Below are positions 8,398-16,617 of a DNA stretch of 64,000 bases, in pieces. This DNA is from Burkholderiales bacterium (lineage in GTDB: Bacteria; Pseudomonadota; Gammaproteobacteria; Burkholderiales; Burkholderiaceae_C): the NCBI GenBank assembly GCA_026932235.1, contig JAIXKR010000130.1:1-64000 (forward strand), read 5' to 3'. The position numbers and the translations under genes were made by a program. How positions within the stretch are numbered: the stretch's first letter is position 1; every line of letters begins with the position of its first letter. Below the pieces are notes generated by a model. The model had not been told where the DNA came from, did no database searches, and saw only the letters and a program-made list of their open reading frames with translations.

Positions 8398-9383
8398 TTG
8401 GTGCACAGGCGCTGCGGCGCCGCCTCGTAGAGCCAGCCGACGCGAAACGCGGTCGCGATCGCCTCGACGAGGAAGACGCCGCGCACGACGAAGCCCGCGC
8501 GCGGCCAGCTCGCCGCGAGCGCCATGCCGATGAGAAGCGGCACGCTCGTGAACTTGAGCACCTCGACGGCGAACGACTCGATCGCCGCGTCCATCGATCG
8601 CGGCAGCATCCAGACCATCGCCACCAGGGTGGCCAGCAGCAGCCCGCTGATGCCGCTGCGGTTCCAATCGGCGATCGCGTCGAGCGCGCGCCGCGGCAGC
8701 AGCGGCAGCAGCCACCAGCCGGCAAGCGCCAGCAGCGGGATCTGCACGAGCATCTGCAGGCTCATCGCCGCCTCGAGCCCCTGGCGCAAGACGCGCAGGG
8801 CGTCCTCCGGCGCATCCCAGTCGATCACCGAGACCAGCCGGCCGGCCGGGTCGACGACGAGGATGGCCGCGTTGTGCTCGAAGCCGCCCAGACCATCCGC
8901 GATCACGGTGACGCCGAAGGCCTGCTTCAGGGCCCGCAGGTCGGCGGCATCCGTCGGACGGGCGGCGAACCAGCCCTCGCCGCGACTGCGCGAGCGCTCG
9001 AGATAGGCGGCCAGTTCGCGCGGCTCGTCGTGCGCCGGATCGAAGCTGATGCTCAGCAGCGCGGCCTGGCGCGCGGCGATCGCGTCGGCCAGTTCGTCCT
9101 GCAGGCGCGCGAACTCGCTGCCCTGGATCGAGCAGTAGGTCGGGCAGCGCGTGTAGAAGAAGTTGACGAGCAGCCAGCGCCCGCGCAGCGCAGCCAGCGG
9201 CAGTGCCTCGCCGCCCGATCCCTGCAGCACGACCGCAGGCACGGGCCGCGGCTGCTCGGCCACGGCCAGCCGGCGTGCGGCCTCGCTGGTGAAGGCGCGG
9301 AAACCGTCGGTCGCCGCGGCCAGCGTGGCCGAGCCCGCAGCGAGGATCAGCAGGCTAGCGAGCAGCGTCCGCAGCGCCGGCAC
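8271..9383 (-). CDS. senC: SCO/SenC copper chaperone with C-terminal membrane domain
   Basis: SCO/SenC proteins deliver copper to the CuA centre of heme-copper enzymes. The 370-residue product has an N-terminal signal/anchor (LLASLLILAAGSATLAAA), a thioredoxin fold with the copper ligands Cys80 and Cys84 (FFYTRCPTYC) and His170 (GGFEHNAAI). After about residue 205 it departs from the family: roughly 165 residues form about four membrane helices (LVQIPLLALAGWWLLPLL, ISGLLLATLVAMVWML, FTSVPLLIGMALAASW, LLGRLLFALGAVTSLWLVG). It overlaps the end of subunit I by 29 bases. In Nitrosomonas the order norS-norY-senC-orf1 is known, orf1 being a membrane protein; a senC-orf1 fusion is my inference. Confidence 0.88.
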   Translation of the reverse strand: MPALRTLLASLLILAAGSATLAAATDGFRAFTSEAARRLAVAEQPRPVPAVVLQGSGGEALPLAALRGRWLLVNFFYTRCPTYCSIQGSEFARLQDELADAIAARQAALLSISFDPAHDEPRELAAYLERSRSRGEGWFAARPTDAADLRALKQAFGVTVIADGLGGFEHNAAILVVDPAGRLVSVIDWDAPEDALRVLRQGLEAAMSLQMLVQIPLLALAGWWLLPLLPRRALDAIADWNRSGISGLLLATLVAMVWMLPRSMDAAIESFAVEVLKFTSVPLLIGMALAASWPRAGFVVRGVFLVEAIATAFRVGWLYEAAPQRLCTNYLLGDQQLLGRLLFALGAVTSLWLVGRLVWGRIDVGERMLR

Positions 9384-10731
9384 CGGAACCTCCGGGCGAT
9401 GCGCCGCCGAGCAGGCCCAGACTCAGCCGCACGGTGAAGACCAGCCCGCCGACCAGGTAGAGCGGAAAGCTCAGGCGGTCCGCGCCGGAGTTCGGCGGCG
9501 CCGGCGCGCGCCCGGCGCGGCTGCCGATGACGTGGTAGAGGACGGCCAGCACCAGCGGCAGCACGCCGATGAGCAGGTAGAAGTGGAAGTGTCCCGGCAC
9601 CCACTGCGTGTTGTGCACGACGAGGTTGTTGCGGATGGTGCCGTCGATGATCGCCGGCACGATGCCCGCGGCCCAGCCGAACAGCCCGAGGATGAGCAGG
9701 CGCGAAGGCATGGTCCAGCGGATGCCCGAGCGGTAGAGGTTGGTCAGCGCCCCGTAGGCGGTGACGAGGAAGACGGGGAAACCCGCCGTCCACGAGACGA
9801 CCTGGCCGGTGATGGACATCCAGCGCGGCTGCGCGAAGTCCATCAGCAGGTGATGCGGGAAGACGACGATGACGAACACCGTGCTGACGGCCCAGGACCA
9901 GAGGAAGGGACGCGAGATCGGATAGGGTTTGCCGGTGTAGCGCGGCAGCAGTTCGTAGACGGCGATCGCCGCCATGTAGATCGCCGCGTTGATGTACTGG
10001 TGGCCGAACCAGTAGGTCAGCGTCTTCACGAACAGCGGGTCGAGCGCGACGTCGGGGAAGAAGATGTTGACGAGGCTCATCACCAGCACGACCGCGCCCG
10101 CGATGATGCCCAGGGAGTTGGAGACGATGACCATCGTGCTCGCCACCACCGCCTTGGGGTGGTTGGGGTCGATCGTGCCGCGCAGCAGCCACTGCACGCC
10201 GAGCGCGCGGCCGAGGTTGCCGTGCACCTTGATGATCGCCGCCGCGGCGTCGAGGTAGAAGAGCAGCGAGCCCACGCCGATGAGCAGGTAGCCGCAGAGG
10301 AAGAGCGCCGAGGCGCCCGGCGACCACATGCCCATGCCCTGCACCGGCAGCGGGTAGAGGAAGGTCCAGAGCGCGCCGTAGCCGCGGACCGTGATCGCCA
10401 GGATGATGCACACCACGCCGAGCATGAAGAGCGCGTAGTTGGCGACGAAGGCCCAGAGGTGCAGGCGCACGTACTTGCACAGGAAGAACCACATCACCGC
10501 GGTCGTCGCGAGCGCGGCCGTGCCGACCATGCCCGCGCCATGCAGCGACAGCAGCTGGTAGAAGACGTTGGGGGCGACCTCGAGCCAGCGCGCCTGCGCC
10601 ATGCGCATCGTCAGCCCGACGATCATCATCGTCACGAAGACGACCACGCTCGTGATCATGTAGAGGTTGAACGCGGCGCGTTCGCCGCCGCCGAGGCGTT
10701 CCTCCACCGGATACAAGGTCGATGCGGCCAT
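9355..10731 (-). CDS. norY: Heme-copper oxidase-family subunit I, probable sNOR-type nitric oxide reductase NorY
   Basis: A 458-residue, about 12-helix protein with all six histidine ligands of a heme-copper centre: His64 (SLHGAGMVG), His244 (WFGHQYIN), His293/294 (FPHHLLMDF), and His373/His381/His383 region (HNTQWVPGHFHFYL). In oxygen-reducing A- and B-type oxidases the CuB histidine in GHPEVY is crosslinked to a Tyr four residues on; here that position is Asn248. Nitric oxide reductases of this superfamily lack the tyrosine. Together with the CuA subunit upstream and senC downstream this matches the norSY-senC (sNOR) arrangement known from ammonia oxidisers. Predicted reaction: 2 NO to N2O. 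A divergent ba3-like oxygen reductase is the alternative. Start ATG 10731 is three bases from the norS stop. Confidence 0.75.
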   Translation of the reverse strand: MAASTLYPVEERLGGGERAAFNLYMITSVVVFVTMMIVGLTMRMAQARWLEVAPNVFYQLLSLHGAGMVGTAALATTAVMWFFLCKYVRLHLWAFVANYALFMLGVVCIILAITVRGYGALWTFLYPLPVQGMGMWSPGASALFLCGYLLIGVGSLLFYLDAAAAIIKVHGNLGRALGVQWLLRGTIDPNHPKAVVASTMVIVSNSLGIIAGAVVLVMSLVNIFFPDVALDPLFVKTLTYWFGHQYINAAIYMAAIAVYELLPRYTGKPYPISRPFLWSWAVSTVFVIVVFPHHLLMDFAQPRWMSITGQVVSWTAGFPVFLVTAYGALTNLYRSGIRWTMPSRLLILGLFGWAAGIVPAIIDGTIRNNLVVHNTQWVPGHFHFYLLIGVLPLVLAVLYHVIGSRAGRAPAPPNSGADRLSFPLYLVGGLVFTVRLSLGLLGGASPGGSGAGAADAAR

Positions 10732-10733
10732 GT

Positions 10734-11279
10734 TCAGCTCCCCTGGGCGGCGACCACTTCGAAGCTGGCCTTCATCGGCCCGTGGCCGATGCCGCAGTAC
10801 TCGAGGCATTGCACGACATAGGTTCCGGGCTCGTCGAAGGTGTGCACCAGCCTGTTCGTGTAGCCGGGCATGGCCTGCGTCTGCGCCACGATGCGCCCTG
10901 CTGGCGAATAGATCGCGAAGCCGTGGTTCACGTCGGCGCTGCTGACGCGGAACTCGACCGCGCTGCCGGCGTGCACCGACTCCGGCTTGAATTCCCAGGA
11001 CCACATGCGCGCAACGACATCGACCACCTGCGGGGCGCCGAGGTCGCCGCTCTGTGCCGGGATCGGGAAGCGATGCAGCGTGGCCCAGGTTCCGCCGAGG
11101 AAACCGACCAGGAGCACGCCGAAAAGCCAGCGCCGAAGCGCGTTCGCCGTGCGTGCCGACCGGCGCGTCGCTTCCTCGTCGGCGCTGCGGCCGGCCTGGC
11201 TGACGACGTGGAGAAAGCCCAGCGTCACCAGGCCCATGCCCGATAGCGCGATCGCCCAGATCGAATCCTGCAGATCCAT
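10734..11279 (-). CDS. norS: CuA-containing subunit II of the heme-copper complex (NorS-like)
   Basis: The 181-residue product has two N-terminal hydrophobic segments (IWAIALSGMGLVTLGFLHVV and RWLFGVLLVGFLGGTWA) and a periplasmic cupredoxin domain. The CuA ligand set is intact: His119 (DVNHGFAIY), Cys158, Glu160, Cys162, His166 and Met169 in CLEYCGIGHGPM. It accepts electrons from a cytochrome c and passes them to subunit I. I chose ATG 11279 because AGGGGGGAGC lies directly upstream; a longer reading to 11333 adds an Ala-rich tail. It is the first gene of norS-norY-senC, with almost no spacing to norY. Confidence 0.85.
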   Translation of the reverse strand: MDLQDSIWAIALSGMGLVTLGFLHVVSQAGRSADEEATRRSARTANALRRWLFGVLLVGFLGGTWATLHRFPIPAQSGDLGAPQVVDVVARMWSWEFKPESVHAGSAVEFRVSSADVNHGFAIYSPAGRIVAQTQAMPGYTNRLVHTFDEPGTYVVQCLEYCGIGHGPMKASFEVVAAQGS

Positions 11280-11418
11280 GCTCCCCCCTCGTCTCGCCAC
11301 GGCCGCGGCTGCGGCGGCTGCGCAGAGGGTCATCGCAAGCGCCCCATGTCAACCCGCCATGCTCTCGGCAGGGAATTGGCAAGCAAGGTCAGCGCGTGCA
11401 CCGTGCCGGATCGATCAT

Positions 11419-11437
11419 GCGCCCGCCGAACGGGCGC
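11419..11437 (-). terminator. Hairpin after the mscS-type gene
   Basis: A perfect 7-bp stem (GCGCCCG / CGGGCGC) with a five-base TTCGG loop on the minus strand lies 15 bases past the stop codon at 11453. There is no U-tract, so it may stabilise the mRNA end or act with Rho. Confidence 0.4.
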
Positions 11438-11452
11438 GGGGCGTGGCCGGCT

Positions 11453-12505
11453 TCAGGTCGCCACGCCGACCATCCTGCGCACGGGCACGGCGAAGGTCAC
11501 GTCCATCTCCTCGAGCAGGGTCATGACGCGCAGGTTGATGCCCTGCTGCACATCCATGTAGATCGTGTAGTCGGGCGAGAGCACGTAGTAGACGAGCTCG
11601 AACTGCAGGCCCGACTCGGCGAAGGTGGAGAAGTGCACGCGGTCCAGGCGCGCCCTCGCGTCGGCCTGCACCGCCGCCCGCGTGCCCTCGACGATGCGCT
11701 GCACCTGCTCCCGCGTCGTGCCGAACGGAACGCGGAAGGTCGAGACGATGCGCCGCTCCTGCATGCGGCTGTAGTTGCGGATGAGCTGCTTGAGCAGCTC
11801 GGAGTTCGAGATCACGAGCTGCTCGCCCGTCAGCGATTGCAGCCGCGTCGTCTTGACGCCGATGCGCGTCACCGTACCCAGGGCATCGCCGAAAATGATG
11901 AAGTCGCCGATCGCGAAGGGCTTGTCCAGCGCGATGGCGATCGAGGAGAAGAGGTCGCCCAGGATGTTCTGCAGCGCCAGCGCCACCGCGACGCCGCCCA
12001 CCCCGAGGCTGGCGACGAAGGCCGTGATGTTGACCCCCATGTTGCCGAGCACGGCCAGCAGCAGGAGCGTCCACACGATGGTCTTCAGGATCCAGCTGAT
12101 GATTCCGAGCAGCGCCTGATTGGCGTCCCGCCCCTGCTCCGGGTCGGAGCGGATGCGCAGCCAGAAGCGGATCAGCGCCGTCGCCCAGATCGCGAGCTGC
12201 ACGCCCACGAGGATGAACTGGGCCTGCGCGAGCACCGCGGCCGGACGCGGCGGCAGGTCCAGCAAGCCCGCGGCCAGCACCACCGCCAGCAGCAGCAGGA
12301 TCCAGTGGCGCGTGGCGCGCAGCAGCGTCAGGACGAGGTCGCGCGCGCTCTGGAAGTCGGCGTGCTGGCGGCGGTCCAGGATGGCGATGACCAGGCGCAG
12401 GGGGACGAGGACGAGCGCCAGCCCGCCCAGGGCCAAGGCTGCCGCGAACACCCAGTCCTGCACCGGGTTGCCGAGAAGTTGCGCCTGATACCACCCGCTC
12501 GCCAT
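11453..12505 (-). CDS. MscS-family mechanosensitive channel
   Basis: This 350-residue membrane protein would open under membrane tension and release solutes during osmotic downshock. Four hydrophobic segments precede the conserved pore helix and beta domain: GVNITAFVASLGVGGVAVAL followed by ALQNILGDLFSSIAIALDKP is the Gly/Ala-rich TM3 and its kink, and GDFIIFGDALGTVTRIGVKT with TRLQSLTGEQLVISNSELL is the cytoplasmic beta domain. ATG 12505 is preceded by CAGGAGGTCC, an excellent ribosome site. A longer in-frame extension upstream has no family match. The gene sits alone between the norS operon and the divergent peptidase gene. Confidence 0.9.
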   Translation of the reverse strand: MASGWYQAQLLGNPVQDWVFAAALALGGLALVLVPLRLVIAILDRRQHADFQSARDLVLTLLRATRHWILLLLAVVLAAGLLDLPPRPAAVLAQAQFILVGVQLAIWATALIRFWLRIRSDPEQGRDANQALLGIISWILKTIVWTLLLLAVLGNMGVNITAFVASLGVGGVAVALALQNILGDLFSSIAIALDKPFAIGDFIIFGDALGTVTRIGVKTTRLQSLTGEQLVISNSELLKQLIRNYSRMQERRIVSTFRVPFGTTREQVQRIVEGTRAAVQADARARLDRVHFSTFAESGLQFELVYYVLSPDYTIYMDVQQGINLRVMTLLEEMDVTFAVPVRRMVGVAT

Positions 12506-12725
12506 CGTTCGGACCTCCTGTCGCTCATGCAGACGACCGGCCTCGCGCGGCCGGCCCGGGCTGCCCATGCTACGCGGACGCTGCGGCGGCAGCGCAGGCC
12601 CGCCGCGCAAGCCGCATACTCCGCAGCTTCGTCGCGTGCCCGCGTCCGGTGCCGGGCATTGCATTCCGACTGCAACTCCGGTCCGTCGGCGATGTCGCCC
12701 GGGCCGGCTCCCGCCACGGATTTCC

Positions 12726-14630
12726 ATGCGCCGCACGACTTCTCCCGCCCTCGCCTCGCTTGCCCTCGCCCTCTGCGCCCTGCTTGCCATGCCCGCCGAC
12801 CCTGCCCTTGCCGCCAGCGCGCGCCCGCGCGCGGAGATTCCCGCCGAGTTCAAGTGGGACTTCGGCCCGATCTACCCCGACTGGGCCGCCTGGGAGGCCG
12901 GGATGGCGGAGATGGAGCGCCGCATGGACGCCTTCGTCAAGCTCAAGGGCACGCTCGCGCAGGGGCCGCAGGCGCTGCTGGCGGCCTACCGGGCGCTCGA
13001 CGAGATCGGCAAGCTGCAGTACCGCATCTACCGCTACCCGCAACTGCAACGCGACGTCGACACGCGCGAGCAGTCGATCACCGGCCGCTTCCAGCGCGTG
13101 GGGGCGCTGTTCGCCCGCTTCGACGCCGCGACGAGCTGGTTCACGCCCGAGCTGCTGACGCTGCCCGAGGAGACGGTGCGCGGCTGGCTGGACGGCACCC
13201 CGGCGCTTGCACCCTACCGCTTCCCCATCCTCGACGAGTTCCGCAAGCGCGCGCACGTGCTCGACGAGAAGGGCGAGCGGCTGCTCTCGCTCGCCGGCCC
13301 GACCAACCAGGCGCCGCGCACGGTGTACGAGGAACTCTCGACCTCCGACATCCGCTTCCCGACGCTGGAGTTCGGAGACGGCAAGAGCGTCAAGCTGACA
13401 CCGGGTGCCTACGCCGCGCTGCTCGAGAGCAACCCCAACCAGGCCGAGCGCGCGCGTGCGGCCGAGGCGCACCTGCAGGCCTACGGTGCCAACGCCGCGA
13501 CCTACGGCGCGATCTACAAGGGCGTGCTCGAGCGCGACTGGTTCGTCGCGCAGGCGCGCGGCTTCCCGGACACGCTGCAGGCCGCGCTCTTCGGCAATGC
13601 GATCCCGCCGGCGGTGGTCGAGAACCTGATCGCCGCCACCCGCGCCGGCACCGAACCATTGCGCCGCTACATCCGCCTGCGCCGCAAGCTCCTGGGCCTC
13701 CCCGAGTACCACACCTACGACAACTTCCAGCCGCTCTTTCGCATCGACAAGAAGTACCCCTACCCGCAGGCGCGCGACGAGGTGCTGGCGTCGGTGGCGC
13801 CGCTGGGCCAGGCGTACGGAGAGCGCTACCGCCGCTTCGTGCAGGGCGGGCGCATCGACGTCTTTGAAAGCGAAGGCAAGCGCTCGGGCGCCTACAGCGC
13901 CGGCGTTTACGGCGTCGGGCCCTACCTGCTGCTCAACCACAACGACACGCTGGACGCGATGTTCACGCTCGCGCACGAGGCCGGGCACGCGATGCACACC
14001 GTGCTCAGCTACGAGAACCAGCCCTTCGTCACCGCCGACTACACGATCTTCGTCGCCGAGGTCGCGAGCACGACCAACGAGCGCTTCCTGCTCGAGCACC
14101 TGCTGGGCAAGACCAGCGACCCGAAGGAACGCTTCCTGCTGCTGCAGCACGCGGCCGACCAGATCATGCAGACCTTCTACACGCAGGTGATGTTCGCCGA
14201 CTTCGAACTGCAGGCGCACCGCCTCGTCGAGCAGGGGCAGCCGCTCACCGCCGAGGTCCTGAACGGCATCTACCTGCAGCTGCTCAAGGACTACTACGGC
14301 GACGCGCTGACGATCGACGACTTCTACAAGCACACCTGGGCGCGCATCAGCCACTTCTTCAACTCGCCCTACTACGTCTACCAGTACGCGACCTGCTTCG
14401 CCTCCAGCGCGCAGCTCTTCAAGGCCATGACGAGCGGCCCCGAGGCCGGGCGCAAGGCCGCCACCGCGCGCTACCTCGAGCTGCTCTCCAGCGGCGGCAA
14501 CGACCACCCCATGGCGCAGCTGAAGAAGGCCGGCGTCGACCTCACGCAGCGCGCCACCATCCAGGCCGTCATCGACCAGATGGACGAGCTGGTGACGCGC
14601 ATGGAGCAGGAGGCGGCGAAGGTGCGTTGA
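12726..14630 (+). CDS. Exported M3-family oligoendopeptidase (PepF-like)
   Basis: A zinc metallopeptidase that degrades short peptides. The 634-residue protein begins with a clear signal peptide (LASLALALCALLAMPADPALA), so it should act in the periplasm, whereas classical PepF enzymes are cytoplasmic. The zinc site is HEAGH at residues 417-421 within FTLAHEAGHAMHTVL, with the third ligand in VAEVASTTNERFLLEHLL. The C-terminal FYKHTWARISHFFNSPYYVYQYA is the substrate-closing motif of the family. ATG 12726 is chosen because it starts the signal peptide. The gene is monocistronic and ends 39 bases before a convergent gene. Confidence 0.92.
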   Translation: MRRTTSPALASLALALCALLAMPADPALAASARPRAEIPAEFKWDFGPIYPDWAAWEAGMAEMERRMDAFVKLKGTLAQGPQALLAAYRALDEIGKLQYRIYRYPQLQRDVDTREQSITGRFQRVGALFARFDAATSWFTPELLTLPEETVRGWLDGTPALAPYRFPILDEFRKRAHVLDEKGERLLSLAGPTNQAPRTVYEELSTSDIRFPTLEFGDGKSVKLTPGAYAALLESNPNQAERARAAEAHLQAYGANAATYGAIYKGVLERDWFVAQARGFPDTLQAALFGNAIPPAVVENLIAATRAGTEPLRRYIRLRRKLLGLPEYHTYDNFQPLFRIDKKYPYPQARDEVLASVAPLGQAYGERYRRFVQGGRIDVFESEGKRSGAYSAGVYGVGPYLLLNHNDTLDAMFTLAHEAGHAMHTVLSYENQPFVTADYTIFVAEVASTTNERFLLEHLLGKTSDPKERFLLLQHAADQIMQTFYTQVMFADFELQAHRLVEQGQPLTAEVLNGIYLQLLKDYYGDALTIDDFYKHTWARISHFFNSPYYVYQYATCFASSAQLFKAMTSGPEAGRKAATARYLELLSSGGNDHPMAQLKKAGVDLTQRATIQAVIDQMDELVTRMEQEAAKVR

Positions 14631-14669
14631 GCGAACGCGCGCCGCAAGCGGTCGCGGACGGCTCAGGCC

Positions 14670-15116
14670 TCAGCCGGGAATCTCGGACTCCACCAGCGTG
14701 GCGAGTTGCGCAAGCGAATCCTGCCAGCCGAGATGGCACATCTCGAGCGGAATTGCGCTCGGAATGCCCGTCTGGGTGATGCGCAGTTCGGTGCCGCAGA
14801 GGACTGCCGTGAGATTCACGGTGACTTCGAGATCACCGGACAGCTTCGGATCGTCGAAGCGATCGGTGTAGCGGATCCGTTCGCCCGGCACGAGCTCGAG
14901 GTATTCGCCCGAGAACGAATGCGCCGCCCCGCTGCCGAAGTTGTGGAAGGACATGCGAAAGCCGCCGCCAACGCGTGCGTCCAGATGGTGCACCGTGCAG
15001 GTGTAGCCGTGCGGCGGAAGCCACTTGGCGAGCGCACCCGGCTCGACGAAGGCGCGATAAAGCCGCTGCGGCGGACTGCGCAGGACGCGATGCAGATGAA
15101 CGCAGCGCTCAGACAT
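14670..15116 (-). CDS. SRPBCC / AHSA1-like domain protein
   Basis: The 148-residue product is a START-type beta-barrel of the Aha1-C/polyketide cyclase-like group: RVLRSPPQRLYRAFVEPGALAKW is the signature N-terminal helix (PPERVYRAFTDPEALARWL-like), GGGFRMSF and FSGEYLELVPGERIRYTD follow, and the end has the usual GWQDSLAQLATLVE helix. Such small proteins bind hydrophobic ligands; specific roles are unknown. GGAGACCC precedes ATG 15116. It forms a same-strand row with a PhnB-like and a DUF1428 gene, a combination often found together in bacterial genomes. Confidence 0.85.
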   Translation of the reverse strand: MSERCVHLHRVLRSPPQRLYRAFVEPGALAKWLPPHGYTCTVHHLDARVGGGFRMSFHNFGSGAAHSFSGEYLELVPGERIRYTDRFDDPKLSGDLEVTVNLTAVLCGTELRITQTGIPSAIPLEMCHLGWQDSLAQLATLVESEIPG

Positions 15117-15152
15117 GAGGGTCTCCTCGCGGGCTCGGAAGCATGAGGCCGA

Positions 15153-15602
15153 TCAGGCTTGCGCGACCACGTTCACCATCCACGGCGTGCCGAAGCGGTC
15201 GCGCGCCATGCCGAAGCCCGGCGACCAGAAGGTGGCGGCAAACGGCATCACCGTCTGCCCACCTTGCGCCAGCGCGTCGAAGAGACGCCGGCCTTCGGCT
15301 GCATCCGCCGCCTGCACCGACACCCACAGGCCCTGCGGCTTCTGGTAGCCGCCGCACTGCGCAGGGTCCTGGCCGGGTGCGACCGGCATGGTGTCCGAGC
15401 CCATCAGGTCACGCCCCTCGAGTTGCAGGTGCACGTGCATGACGCGGTTGCGGGCGGCCTCGGGAAGCGCCGGCTTGCCCTCGGCGGCCGGCATGTCGGC
15501 GAAGCGGCTCTGGTGGACGATGGTGCCGCCGAACAACGCGGCGTAGAAGGCGAAGGCCTCGGCGCAATTGCCGTCGAATTCGAGGTAGGGGGCGAAGGAC
15601 AT
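15153..15602 (-). CDS. VOC-family PhnB-like protein
   Basis: 149 residues with the glyoxalase/bleomycin-resistance fold. Typical family stretches are APYLEFDGNCAEAFAFYAALFGG at the start, RVMHVHLQLEGRDLMGSD in the middle and WSPGFGMARDRFGTPWMVNV at the end. Members of this PhnB-type subgroup have no settled enzymatic role despite annotations as demethylubiquinone methyltransferases. The gene is complete, starts at ATG 15602 and lies between the AHSA1-like and DUF1428 genes on the same strand, gaps 36 and 57 bases, so a three-gene operon is likely. Confidence 0.88.
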   Translation of the reverse strand: MSFAPYLEFDGNCAEAFAFYAALFGGTIVHQSRFADMPAAEGKPALPEAARNRVMHVHLQLEGRDLMGSDTMPVAPGQDPAQCGGYQKPQGLWVSVQAADAAEGRRLFDALAQGGQTVMPFAATFWSPGFGMARDRFGTPWMVNVVAQA

Positions 15603-15659
15603 CGGTCGCTCCTCGTGTCGGAGATCGCGGTCGGTGGAAGCGAGGTGCGTGCGGCCGGG

Positions 15660-16013
15660 TCAGGCCTGCACCAGCACGCGAAAGCCGCCGAAGATCATTC
15701 GTTTGCCGTCGAACGGCATCTCCTGGGGAAAGCGCGGATCGTCCATGACGGCCCTCATGCCGGCGTCGCGGGCTTCGCGCGAGGGCCAGCCGATCCACGA
15801 GAACACCACCGTCTCACCGTCCCTGCACTGCACGGCCATGGGCATGGAGGTGAGCTTGCCTTCCGGCACGTCGTCGCCCCAGCACTCCACGACCTCGGTG
15901 GCGCCATGTGCCATGAAGAGCTTCGCGCCCTCGGCAGCGACGCGGCGGTAGGCCTCCTTGTTCGCGTTCGGAACCGCAAGCAGGAAGCCCTCGATGTAGC
16001 CGTCCGACTTCAT
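15660..16013 (-). CDS. DUF1428 (YbaA-like) family protein
   Basis: The 117-residue protein matches the DUF1428 family, dimeric alpha/beta-barrel proteins of unknown function: it starts YIEGFLLAVPNANKEAYRRV and carries CWGDDVPEGKLTSMPMAVQC, FSWIGWPSREARDAGM and the end MPFDGKRMIFGGFRVLV. I selected ATG 16013 (AAGGGG upstream) since it gives the family N-terminus; the reading frame continues upstream only as an antisense shadow. It is the first gene of the small three-gene row ending at 14670. Confidence 0.9.
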   Translation of the reverse strand: MKSDGYIEGFLLAVPNANKEAYRRVAAEGAKLFMAHGATEVVECWGDDVPEGKLTSMPMAVQCRDGETVVFSWIGWPSREARDAGMRAVMDDPRFPQEMPFDGKRMIFGGFRVLVQA

Positions 16014-16211
16014 CGCAACCCCTTGTGTGGACACTGTGCCCTCTTGTACGCGCCTTGCCGCTCGACGGCGCGCCACATCACCAATCCCGAGAGCCGATGT
16101 CGGAGAAGAGCCGGCCCGCGGCGATCGCCCAGCGCGAGGCCGCACGGCGCTCCGGCAGGCCGCGTCGGGCGCGACGCGCGCTGCGCGGCCCCGGGCCCAG
16201 AATGCGCGCCC

Positions 16212-16595
16212 ATGGCGTCGCTGTTCATCCTCTACGTGCGTGACCAGGCGCGCGCACGGCGCTTTTACGAAGCGGCACTGGGCCTGCCGCCGCGCCTGCA
16301 CGTACCGGGCATGACCGAGTTCGACTTGCCCGGCGGCGGCGTGCTCGGCCTCATGCCCGAGTCCGGCATCAGGCAGCTCCTGGGTGCGGCCCTCCCCGAT
16401 CCCGCGCAGGCGAGCGGCGTACCGCGCGCCGAGTTGTATCTGCGGGTCCCGAACCCCGCCGACTGCCATGCGCGGGTGCTCGACGCCGGGGCGCGGGAAC
16501 TGTCGCCCCTGCAGCCGCGCGACTGGGGCCACACGGCAGCCTACGGCCTCGACCCCGACGGCCACGTCCTGGCCTTCGCTTCGGCCAGCCCCTGA
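16212..16595 (+). CDS. VOC-family (glyoxalase-like) protein
   Basis: A 127-residue vicinal-oxygen-chelate protein. The N-terminal beta strand LFILYVRDQARARRFYEAAL and the central LYLRVPNPADCHARVLDAG plus AAYGLDPDGHVLAFA are typical of the glyoxalase I-like superfamily. Only part of the metal-ligand set (Glu/His) can be recognised, so activity is uncertain. The start ATG 16212 is followed by uninterrupted high-GC coding. It is convergent with pbpC, 22 bases apart. Confidence 0.82.
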   Translation: MASLFILYVRDQARARRFYEAALGLPPRLHVPGMTEFDLPGGGVLGLMPESGIRQLLGAALPDPAQASGVPRAELYLRVPNPADCHARVLDAGARELSPLQPRDWGHTAAYGLDPDGHVLAFASASP

Positions 16596-16617
16596 CGGAA
16601 CGCGGGTTGCGTCCGCC

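Noticed and set aside
9355..10731. Annotation as an ordinary ba3-type cytochrome c oxidase
   Set aside because: The H+4 tyrosine of the CuB ligand motif is Asn and the gene order is that of norSY-senC; kept only as an alternative.
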